Origin: Nonomuraea coxensis DSM 45129
GTDB taxonomy: Bacteria > Actinomycetota > Actinomycetes > Streptosporangiales > Streptosporangiaceae
Direction: 5' to 3'
Length of the DNA: 64,000 nt
Assembly: GCF_019397265.1 (NCBI RefSeq)
Contig: NZ_CP068985.1
Location: forward strand, 4,382,501-4,446,500
Positions 41,060-48,440 of this stretch are shown here, piece after piece; within the stretch, counting starts at the first letter, position 1; each line of letters opens with the position of its first letter. The notes under the pieces are model-generated. The model did no database searches and was not told where the DNA came from. It was given only the letters and a program-made list of their open reading frames with translations. A program made the position numbers and the translations under genes.

Positions 41060-42064
41060 GTGAAACTCCTCGTCCTCGGCGGCACCCACCACGTCGGCCG
41101 CGCCATTGTCGAGACCGCGCTGGAGCGCGGCGACGAGGTGAGCACGCTCAACCGCGGCCTCAGCCGCGACCCCGCTCCCGGGGTGCGAGCGCTGCTCGCC
41201 GACCGCACCGACCCCGAGGCCGTCCGCTGGGCGCTGGACGGCCAGGAATGGGACGCGGTCATCGACACCTGGGCCTGGGCGCCGCGGGTGGTACGCGAGT
41301 CCGCCCGCCTGCTGGCCGGCCGGGCCGGGCACTACGGCTACGTCTCCAGCCGCGGCGTGCACCGCTGGCCCTGGCCCGCGGGCGCCGACGAGCAGGCGCC
41401 CCTGGTCGACGGCGACCCCGGCGGCAGCGACCACGCCGACTACGCCGCCGCCAAGCGCGGCGGCGAGCTCGCCGTACTGGAGAGCTTCGGCGAGCGCGCG
41501 CTGCTGGCCAGGGCGGGGATGATCCTCGGCCCGTACGAGGACGTCGGCCGCATCCCGTGGTGGCTGCGCCGCCTGGAAAAGGGCGGCCGGGTCCTGGCGC
41601 CCGCCCCGGCCCGGACGCCTCTGCAGTATCTCGACGTCCGGGACCTGGCCGCCTGGATGCTGAGCTCGGCCGAACGCGGCCTCAGCGGCGCCTTCACCGT
41701 GACCGGCCCGCCCGGCGCGACCACCCTCGGCGACCTGCTCACCACGGCGCTGGACGTCACCGGCTTCGCCACCGAGCTGGTGTGGGCCCCGCCGGAGCTG
41801 CTCCTGCGGCACGGCCTGCCGCTCGGCATGGAGTTCGGGCTGCGCATGCTCGACGGCAGCGTGCCGACCGGCATGCACGACGCCGACGTCAGCGCCGTCC
41901 TGGCCGAAGGGCTCTCCACGCGCCCGCTGCGCGAGACCCTTGCCGACACCTGGGCCTGGTTGCAGGCCGAAGGCGACCCGGCGCCCCGCGCCGACGCGCC
42001 CTCCCCCGACACCTGGCTGGACGCCGCCGCGGAACAGCGGCTGCTCGACCAGCTCACCCGATAA
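41060..42064 (+). CDS. NAD-dependent epimerase/dehydratase family protein
   Basis: The 334-residue protein is an extended SDR-type reductase: the cofactor loop LVLGGTHHVGRAIVETAL at the N-terminus, ALLADRTDPEAV, then HYGYVSSRGVHRW with the serine and DYAAAKRGGE with the YxxxK motif. The substrate is not known. AGGAGC precedes GTG 41060. It is followed after 16 bp by an FAD monooxygenase gene, and the two probably form an operon once controlled by the broken regulator upstream. Confidence 0.85.
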   Translation: MKLLVLGGTHHVGRAIVETALERGDEVSTLNRGLSRDPAPGVRALLADRTDPEAVRWALDGQEWDAVIDTWAWAPRVVRESARLLAGRAGHYGYVSSRGVHRWPWPAGADEQAPLVDGDPGGSDHADYAAAKRGGELAVLESFGERALLARAGMILGPYEDVGRIPWWLRRLEKGGRVLAPAPARTPLQYLDVRDLAAWMLSSAERGLSGAFTVTGPPGATTLGDLLTTALDVTGFATELVWAPPELLLRHGLPLGMEFGLRMLDGSVPTGMHDADVSAVLAEGLSTRPLRETLADTWAWLQAEGDPAPRADAPSPDTWLDAAAEQRLLDQLTR

Positions 42065-42080
42065 GGAAGCACCACCTGCC

Positions 42081-43226
42081 ATGCGCGCCATCATCATCGG
42101 AGCCGGCATCGCCGGCCTGGCCACCGCCCTGCGCCTGCACCAGATCGGCTGGGACACCCTCATCGTCGAACGCGCCGCGCAGCGACGCGGCGGCGGCTAC
42201 GCCGTCACCTTCGGCGGCATCGGCTACGACGCCGCCGAACACATGGGCATCCTGCCCGACCTGCTCACGAAGGGCTTCATCACCGACGAACTCGTCTACC
42301 ACAAACCGAACGGCGAACGCCGCTTCTCCCTCGACCGCGCCACCATCGCCGCCACCACCGGGCCGCGCTCGATCACCATCCTGCGCGGCGACCTCGAAGC
42401 CGTCCTGTACGAGAAGGTCGAGGGCCATGCCGAGATCCGCTTCGGCACCACCCTGTCCGCCGTCGACCAGGACGAGCACGGCGTACGCGTGCGCCTGACC
42501 GACGGCAGCACGCAGGAGGGCGACCTGCTGGTCGGCGCCGACGGCCTGCACTCGGCCACCCGCGCCCTGCTGTTCGGCCCGGAGGAGGACTTCCTGCTCG
42601 ACCTGGAGCACAAGGTCGCCGTCTACATGCTCGACAAGCGCCCTGCCACCATCGCGCCCGGCGCCACCGGCACCCTGTCGTCGCGCGGGCGTACCGCGGC
42701 GGTCATCAGCATCCCCGACGGCCGCAACGTCGCCTTCTTCGGCTACCGCGCCGCCCACGCCCGCCCCGGCGAGGACGTGACCACCGAACTGCGGCGCGTC
42801 TACGGCGACCTCGGCTGGATCATCCCCGAAGCCCTCGCCGGGCTGGAGCGGGCCGATTCGGTCTACTTCGACACCATCAGCCAGGTCGTCGCGCCGTCCT
42901 GGAGCAAGGGCCGGGTGGTCCTGCTCGGCGACGCCGCCTGGTGCGTCACCCTGTTCGCCGGGTACGGCTCCTCGCTGGCCGTCGGCGGCGCCGACCGCCT
43001 CGGCACCGAACTGGCGGCCCGCCCCGGCGACGTCCCCGCCGCGCTGACCGCCTGGGAGGCCGCCATCCGGCCCGAAGCCGAACGCAAACAGAAACTCGGC
43101 CGCCGCGTCAAAGGCGTCTACGCCCCCACCAGCCCGTTCCTGCTGTGGCTGAGCCTGCTGCCGCTGCGGCTGGCCTCCTTGCCGCCTGTGCGCCGATACA
43201 TGACCCGCCGCTTCATCAAGGGCTGA
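42081..43226 (+). CDS. FAD-dependent aromatic hydroxylase-type monooxygenase
   Basis: The 381-residue flavoprotein has the N-terminal GAGIAGLATALRLHQIGW dinucleotide site, the middle DG motif LLVGADGLHSATR and the second FAD motif GRVVLLGDAAWCV. This is the class A PHBH/TetX-like monooxygenase fold, which hydroxylates aromatic or polyketide-like compounds with NAD(P)H and oxygen. The final SLLPLRLASLPPVRRYM is hydrophobic and may touch the membrane. ATG 42081 follows a weak GGAAG. Its partner is the epimerase-like gene. Confidence 0.9.
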   Translation: MRAIIIGAGIAGLATALRLHQIGWDTLIVERAAQRRGGGYAVTFGGIGYDAAEHMGILPDLLTKGFITDELVYHKPNGERRFSLDRATIAATTGPRSITILRGDLEAVLYEKVEGHAEIRFGTTLSAVDQDEHGVRVRLTDGSTQEGDLLVGADGLHSATRALLFGPEEDFLLDLEHKVAVYMLDKRPATIAPGATGTLSSRGRTAAVISIPDGRNVAFFGYRAAHARPGEDVTTELRRVYGDLGWIIPEALAGLERADSVYFDTISQVVAPSWSKGRVVLLGDAAWCVTLFAGYGSSLAVGGADRLGTELAARPGDVPAALTAWEAAIRPEAERKQKLGRRVKGVYAPTSPFLLWLSLLPLRLASLPPVRRYMTRRFIKG

Positions 43227-43255
43227 GGATCGTGGTGCACCTGGCCGGCTGCCGC

Positions 43256-43470
43256 TCATCGGGAGCGATACGCATCATCCTCTTCCCGGGCCGCGCCTAG
43301 CAGGCGGAGCACGCTGGTACGCAGCGCGTGTTCGGCTTCCTGGCTGGACATCCGGCCCGCCTGTTGTTCCTCGCTCGCGCTGTGGGCGAGCTTCACGATG
43401 GCGGTGACCAGCCAGCCGAGCGGGAGCCGGTCGTCGAACTCTCCGGTCTGCCGACCGCGCTCGATCACCC
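43256..43470 (-). pseudogene. TetR-family regulator, C-terminal remnant
   Basis: The minus-strand reading from about 43470 gives ERGRQTGEFDDRLPLGWL, VTAIVKLAHSASEEQQ and a helical end HALRTSVLRLLG. This matches the ligand domain of TetR regulators. The DNA-binding half is absent, and the sequence stops making sense exactly where the SnoaL-like remnant on the other strand begins. Confidence 0.65.
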
Positions 43471-43796
43471 GGCCCCCGGACATCGTCCAGGTCGCCGACG
43501 GACACCGGATGGACCGCGACAAGCTCATCGCGCACACCCGCCCGATACGCAAGACCCGGCCCAGCAACCGGACAGAGGTGCACGAGGCCATCGCCGACGG
43601 TGACCGGATCGCCGCCCGCTACACCCTGAACGTCCAGCGCCGCGGCAAGTACCTCGCGATCGAGGTCGGCTTCTTCGGGCGGTTCGCCGCCGACGGCCGG
43701 ATGCGCGAAGCGCACATGCTCACCCGCACCCTCCCAGCCGCCGATCCGGACCAGGCGGCGACCGCCGCACGCAACACGGGGCGCGCATCGGCATGA
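43471..43796 (+). pseudogene. SnoaL/NTF2-like protein lacking its N-terminus
   Basis: The reading from about 43471 gives DIVQVADGHRMDRDKLI, then TEVHEAIADGDRIAARYTL and GFFGRFAADGRMREAH, the second half of a SnoaL-like fold. The N-terminal half and start codon are missing. The stop overlaps the ATG of the following HMA gene (ATGA), so its remaining transcript may still be coupled to that gene. Confidence 0.65.
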
Positions 43797-44008
43797 CCGG
43801 GACCAGCTACACCGTCGCCGGCATGACCTGCGGACACTGCGCCACCTTCGTCACCGAGGAGCTCGAACACATCCCCGGCGTCACCGCCGTCACGGTGGAC
43901 GCCGGCACCGGCACGGTCTCGGTGACCAGCGACAAGGGCCTCGACACCGAGGACGTACGCGCCGCCGTCGAAGAGGCCGGCTACGAACTCACCCACGCGC
44001 ACGGCTAG
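43793..44008 (+). CDS. CopZ-like HMA-domain protein
   Basis: The 71-residue single domain has GMTCGHC with both ligand cysteines and the typical EEAGYEL end. It adds THAHG with two histidines at the C-terminus. It is the closest relative in this window of the csoR-operon CopZ but not adjacent to a pump. No ribosome site is visible apart from coupling through the ATGA overlap with the SnoaL remnant. A hairpin follows the stop. Confidence 0.88.
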   Translation: MTGTSYTVAGMTCGHCATFVTEELEHIPGVTAVTVDAGTGTVSVTSDKGLDTEDVRAAVEEAGYELTHAHG

Positions 44009-44050
44009 GGCCCTGCTCCGCCCGGCGGACACGCCGCGCGGAACAGGCCC
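44008..44050. terminator. hairpin after the HMA gene
   Basis: GGGCCCTG-C-TCCGC pairs with GCGGA-A-CAGG-CCC across a short loop, directly after the stop. The convergent DUF1876 gene ends 25 bp beyond. Confidence 0.55.
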
Positions 44051-44074
44051 GGTGCTCCGTCGAAGCCGGCGGTC

Positions 44075-44329
44075 TCACACAGGCGAACCGGCAGCCTGCT
44101 CGATGTCACGTTGCGTAGCGGTAGCCAGCTTGCCGGCGAGATCCGCCAGCGCTCGCGACGCCGCCAGTTCGTCACCGATCTCCGGTACGGAGGGATCGGA
44201 CGGGTTGCGGCGGGCGCGTCCGATGCCCGTCAGACCTGAACCGTCCCTGCTGGTCAGCACCGCTCGTGCCTTCGTGTTGTCGCCGTCCTCGGCGAGGTAG
44301 ATCTGTACGCTCCACTGTTTGGCCTTCAT
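44075..44329 (-). CDS. DUF1876 domain protein
   Basis: The 84-residue protein matches DUF1876: KQWSVQIYLAEDGDNTKARA at the start, GLTGIGRARRNPSD in the middle and a final helix RALADLAGKLATATQRDIE. The fold is dsRBD-like and the function is unknown. GAAGGAGG sets ATG 44329. It is divergent from the DUF1918 gene, with a palindromic GGGCC-AAG-GGCCC box between. DUF1876 genes often belong to dormancy or redox-type regulons in actinobacteria; that link is from memory. Confidence 0.85.
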   Translation of the reverse strand: MKAKQWSVQIYLAEDGDNTKARAVLTSRDGSGLTGIGRARRNPSDPSVPEIGDELAASRALADLAGKLATATQRDIEQAAGSPV

Positions 44330-44412
44330 CACCAAGACCTCCTTCAGCGATCCCCCTTCCATCCCACCGTAGCGTCATGGCTCGCCGCGGAAGCAAATGT
44401 TCGCAGGTCATA

Positions 44413-44427
44413 GGGCCAAGGGCCCTT
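44413..44427. promoter_or_regulatory. palindromic box, candidate DevR/OsdR-like site
   Basis: GGGCC-AAG-GGCCC is a perfect dyad within AGGGCCAAGGGCCCT, midway between the divergent DUF1876 and DUF1918 genes. It shares AAGGGCCCT with the box at 18190 but has a spacer one base shorter. Confidence 0.45.
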
Positions 44428-44522
44428 TCCGTAGCGGTTTTCGGCCCCCGCGGGAGAGACGCGTCCGGAGGGGTAGAAGCCGCCGGACGTCACTTCACAG
44501 AACACGACATGAGGGGATCGAG

Positions 44523-44714
44523 ATGAAGGCAGCAAAGGGTGATCGGCTGATCGTGGAGAGCACACGCGACAGCGAGCACCGCCGGGTGGGGGTCATCGTG
44601 GAGGTGGGGCACGCGGACGGCTCTCCGCCCTATCTGGTCCGGTGGCTGGACGACGACCACGAGACCCTCGTCTTTCCTGGGCCGGACGCGCGAATCGTCC
44701 ACGCCGTCCGATGA
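44523..44714 (+). CDS. DUF1918 domain protein
   Basis: The 63-residue protein is DUF1918: MKAAKGDRLIVESTR, then RVGVIVEVGHADGSPPYLV and RWLDDDHETLVFPGPDA, an SH3-like small barrel. Function unknown. Such proteins are common in actinobacterial stress gene sets. GAGGGG precedes ATG 44523. It is divergent from DUF1876 and shares the palindromic box at 44413. Confidence 0.88.
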   Translation: MKAAKGDRLIVESTRDSEHRRVGVIVEVGHADGSPPYLVRWLDDDHETLVFPGPDARIVHAVR

Positions 44715-44839
44715 GGGAACAACACCTGCGGCACCGCTGGACATGACACGAGGTCGTCCTCAGACCTCCGTCCGATCCTTCGACGGTCGCACCGCGCCCG
44801 TGTCCCGGACGTGATCCGCCCACGGCAGGATCAAGCACC

Positions 44840-45637
44840 ATGAGGGAGACGCTCGCGACCTTGGCGGTCTGTGCCGCTCTGCTGGCCGGCGCCGCGCCCG
44901 CGCAAGCAGCGACCATGGATCCCGTCCAGGCGCTGAAAGCCGTCCTGGCGGTCGGTCACGGCGTGCACTTCACCGAGACGGCCACCCTTCTGGAGGGCGC
45001 AGACGAACGGGCGGAACGCCGGCGCAAGGGCATCTTCGAGTTCGACGCCCAGGGTGGTGTCAAGGCCCTGGACGTCACCACCACCGGGGGTGAGTACGGT
45101 CGCGAACGTGTCATCGGCTTCAACCACGACATCGGCGGCACCGGCTACCAGTCCGGCGGTCTCGTCAGGAAGTGGCTGAAGAAGGGCAAGACCTGGTGGA
45201 AGGATTCCCACCAGATGCACCTCTGGCACACCGGCCTGCTCGGCTACGACGAGCAGCTCGTCAATCCGGCGGAGCCCACGACCCTGGCCGTCCTCCTGAA
45301 GAACGGGCGGCGAAGCGGGGACACCGTCACCGGCACGGTCACCTTCAAGGAGCTCGAGCATGCCTCCCGCTGGGCTGAGCACTCTTCCCACGTCGGCTGG
45401 GATCGGGACACGAGGCTCACCTACACCCTCACGCTGACCTCCTCCGGCCTGGTCGGCAGGGTGCAGAGCATGTTCACGTTCTCCCGCGGCCTCGACGAAC
45501 TGGTGGGCAAGACCCTTCACGTCGACACCCACTACAGCCGGTGGGGCGGCAAAGTATCGATCAAGGCGCCGGACCCCCGCAGGACGACCACCGAGCTCTG
45601 CATCAAAGGCCTCTGCACCTGGCGCCTTCCAGGCTGA
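44840..45637 (+). CDS. secreted protein of unknown function
   Basis: The 265-residue protein has a clear signal peptide (RETLATLAVCAALLAGAAP, cleavage after AQA). The mature part is beta-rich, with HFTETATLLEG, GTGYQSGGLVRKWL and LTYTLTLTSSGLVGRV blocks. A Cys pair, ELCIKGLC, near the end could form a disulphide. It is reminiscent of LolA/LppX-type lipid-binding folds but I do not recognise a family, and there is no lipobox. It stands alone, 125 bp after DUF1918. The ATG at 44840 has a weak site. Confidence 0.75.
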   Translation: MRETLATLAVCAALLAGAAPAQAATMDPVQALKAVLAVGHGVHFTETATLLEGADERAERRRKGIFEFDAQGGVKALDVTTTGGEYGRERVIGFNHDIGGTGYQSGGLVRKWLKKGKTWWKDSHQMHLWHTGLLGYDEQLVNPAEPTTLAVLLKNGRRSGDTVTGTVTFKELEHASRWAEHSSHVGWDRDTRLTYTLTLTSSGLVGRVQSMFTFSRGLDELVGKTLHVDTHYSRWGGKVSIKAPDPRRTTTELCIKGLCTWRLPG

Positions 45638-45668
45638 GGACACGATGCGCGCACGAGCATGACCCGGG

Positions 45669-46490
45669 TCAGGTGGCCGGCAGGATGACGGCGGACGGCC
45701 GGGCGGGAGAGTGGTGGATCCGCTGGTCGGCCACGCGCATCGCGCTCCCGGCGGCAGGCGGCTCACCGGTGCCGGGGTTACGGTCCCAGCGTGGACAGGC
45801 CCCGCTCGCGATCTGCACCCGGACACGGTGCCCGCGCTTGAACCGGTGGGCGACGGGCGCCAGTTCGATCCCGACCATCTCGTCGATCGGCCGGTCGGCG
45901 GCGAACCGCCGCAGCGCGTCCGACACGTGCGTGATCGTGCCCGTGGGCGCCACGTCGCTGATCCGTACGTAGAAGTCGGTGTGCGCGAGGCTGGAGGTCA
46001 CGTGCAGCTCGGCGGTGGGGATGCCGATGACCTCCAGGTCGGCCGGCAGTGGCGCGCCGGTGTAGGTGACGACGTCCTCACGTCCGGCCAGGACGCCCTC
46101 GCCGGTCTTGCGCGGGATGCCGATCATGCGGGACATTGCGGCGATGGCCGGGGTCGGGTCTGCGGGGTCATAGCGGTAGCGGTCGGGCGCGGACTCCGCC
46201 GGCAGGTCGCCGGACAGGCCGCCGTTCGGGTGGAGGTTGAGGCGCTGCGGCTGTGCCTCGGCGGGCGGGTAGACCGGCAGGTCACGCCACTCGTCCGCGC
46301 CTCTGACGTAGATCCGCACCGGCGCCTCCCGCAGCTCGCGCCGATCCCCCAGCAGGTGGGCGCGCAGCCAGGTGATGCTCTCCCGCAGGGCGGTCAGCGA
46401 CAACTCGGCGTCCCAGTGCTGCCAGGACCCGATGGTCAGGTACGGCTCGCGCCCCGCCTTCCGGAGCGTCTGGTAGCCGCTGATCAGGTG
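45669..46490 (-). pseudogene. CocE/NonD-family hydrolase, C-terminal half
   Basis: About 270 residues match the end of X-prolyl/cocaine-esterase-like hydrolases: REPYLTIGSWQHWDAE with the late catalytic histidine, APVRIYVRGADEWRDLP, YRYDPADPTPAI, and the jelly-roll PADLEVIGIPTAELHVTSS ending RPSAVILP. The N-terminal catalytic region with the nucleophile is missing. At about 46490 the sequence switches to a fragment of an MFS gene in another frame. It cannot be an active esterase. Confidence 0.75.
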
Positions 46491-46945
46491 GTTGGGGGCG
46501 GCCACCGCGGCGACGGCCGGGCGGTGATCGGCGCGCGACCTGCCGGGGGCAGCAGCAGGGTGGTGGCCGCGATCAGGCAACCGCAGGTGACGGGAGCGGC
46601 GCGCAGGCGTGGGGCGGTGGCCCTGCCGGCCAGGAAGTTGCCCGCGATTCCGGCGATGCCGTACGCCAGCAGGACGGCGAAGGTGCCGGCCGGTGCGCCG
46701 AGCACGGAGCCCAGCGGCACGGCGGAGAAGATCGCAGCGGTAGCCGTGCCGACGGCGTACGGCGGCATCAGGCGGCCGGCCAGCCCGGCCCTCATCGACC
46801 AGAAACCGCCGATGGTGAGGCCGGCCAGCACCCTGGAGATCAGCCTGACCCAGTAGGACGCCGCCACCGCGGCCGGCACGTCGGCCACGGTCGGCACCGC
46901 CATGAGGACGCACAGCATCACGCGGCGGTCCAGCCGCGGCCGGAC
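46490..46945 (-). pseudogene. MFS transporter internal fragment
   Basis: One frame reads LDRRVMLCVLMAVPTVADVP, YWVRLISRVLAGLTIGGFW, AAIFSAVPLGSVLGAPAG and YGIAGIAGNFLAGR. That is helices 2-6 of an AraJ-like drug efflux protein, without its start or C-terminal half. Both ends stop abruptly, at the CocE remnant and in unassignable sequence near 46945-47035. Confidence 0.7.
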
Positions 46946-47035
46946 CTTTCTGGATGGCCCACGCCGGCAGCTCAGGCGCGGCGGGCGGCCTCGATGAAGA
47001 CACCGGCGTTGATGAGCTCCCTCTCGGCTTCCGGG

Positions 47036-48040
47036 TCAATCAGGCATCTTGGGCACAACCAGCCCCAGCGCCGCGGCCAGGTCGATCGTCCTGCGAGGTG
47101 TTGGGCACTGCCTTTCCAGGCTGGTTTGGTCGAGCCGGCCGTCACGGGCTTGGAACAGGTATGGCGCGGCGGGATGCTGTCGCAGCTCGTTCGCGCTGAG
47201 CTCATCGGCGAGGCGATGCGCTGCCTCGACCAAGGCGGGAAACGACGACCGCAGATCCGCGGCCCACTTTTCGACCGCTTCGAGCCAGCTCCGTGTGGCG
47301 GCGTCGGACGCCGGGGAGACCCGCGCGGCCGCCGCAGCCAGCTGTGACCAGGTGAAGTCGTGCCAAGGCTTGGTTTTCAGGACGGGCAGTTGCCACTGAC
47401 GCTTGGTGATCGACCAATGATCCGCGTGCGCCTCCACCGAGTGCACCGTGAATCCCGGTACGCACAGCGCGGTCAGGTTCCAGCCGTGACAGGCACCGGT
47501 ATCGAGGCCGAAGATTCTGCCGTCACGGATCATCGGCTCGCGGCCGGTGACATGATGGCCGAACACGACCGGCTTGGCGTCAGCGTAGTGGTCGTACCAG
47601 TGGCTGTCCGGAAACAGCGCGGTGAGCTCTCGTTCGCCGCTGGTAGAACCGCAGAGGATCTCCTCTTTCTGGTCGGCCAGCGGAACTCCGGATACCACCG
47701 CGGCGTGGACGACACGGACATGCTCGTTCTCGAAGTAGTACGGCAGCGTCCGCATCCACTCGACCGTCTCGGGGTAGCGCTCGCCCAACTGCAGGCGCGT
47801 GATCTCTTGCGAGAAGGAGAAGATCCCACGCACGTGTTTACGCTCGTGGTTGCCCATGACCACCACCGAGTTCGGACGCTCCCGGAAAAACGTGACCACC
47901 TCGCCGGGCGCTGGACCGCGGTCGACCACATCGCCGACGCTGACCAGCAGGTCGTCCGGGCGCAGGTCCACCTTCTCGAGCAGTTCGAGCAGTTCGTCGA
48001 AGCAGCCATGGATGTCGCCGATGATGACAGTACGGTTCAC
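47036..48040 (-). CDS. calcineurin-like metallophosphoesterase
   Basis: The 334-residue protein has the PPP/ApaH phosphatase motifs in order: GDIHG near residue 8, GDVVDRGP, GNHE, then a histidine in HAAVVSG and FGHHVTG. Two metal ions are held by these residues. Members remove phosphates from proteins, RNA or dinucleotide polyphosphates; the substrate is unknown. A C-terminal extension of about 110 residues carries no motif I know. GTG 48040 begins just before the first motif; its ribosome site is poor. It borders the decay zone on both sides. Confidence 0.85.
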   Translation of the reverse strand: MNRTVIIGDIHGCFDELLELLEKVDLRPDDLLVSVGDVVDRGPAPGEVVTFFRERPNSVVVMGNHERKHVRGIFSFSQEITRLQLGERYPETVEWMRTLPYYFENEHVRVVHAAVVSGVPLADQKEEILCGSTSGERELTALFPDSHWYDHYADAKPVVFGHHVTGREPMIRDGRIFGLDTGACHGWNLTALCVPGFTVHSVEAHADHWSITKRQWQLPVLKTKPWHDFTWSQLAAAAARVSPASDAATRSWLEAVEKWAADLRSSFPALVEAAHRLADELSANELRQHPAAPYLFQARDGRLDQTSLERQCPTPRRTIDLAAALGLVVPKMPD

Positions 48041-48124
48041 CCGCGAGAGCCTAGGAAGACATCGATCCCGCCGACAAAGGGTTATCCGAGCTGACACTCC
48101 CCGCCTGCGCGACGGCCTGCCGCA

Positions 48125-48330
48125 ATGGCGTCGGCGTGGTCACCACGCCGACGATCTGGCCAAGCATGGGCTGGCACACCGGGAAGACCGCCGATGGAGC
48201 ACCCGACTCCGGCACGCCGGCTGGCTGCTCACCCACAACTCCGCACAGATGCTCCTGCCCACGAGCCAGTACGGCATCGCCGTGGTCACCAACACAGGAA
48301 TGATCTCCGGCGACGATGAGCGATCAGTTG
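48125..48330 (+). pseudogene. serine hydrolase C-terminal remnant
   Basis: HAGWLLTHNSAQMLLPTSQY and GIAVVTNTGMISGDD match the last third of beta-lactamase-like serine hydrolases, where H-x-G is followed by YNS-type sequence. The preceding TIWPSMGWHTGKTADG piece is in a different frame, showing a frameshift. No catalytic SxxK remains. Nothing else is supported in 48041-48440. Confidence 0.55.
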
Positions 48331-48440
48331 ATCGTCGATCTTCGCGTACAGTGCTGAGCGAGGGGTCACAAACGGATCTTGGACGCCCTCGTTTCATGTC
48401 CGCAGCCGGCTAACCGAACTCCACCCCTGGAATCGATCAT

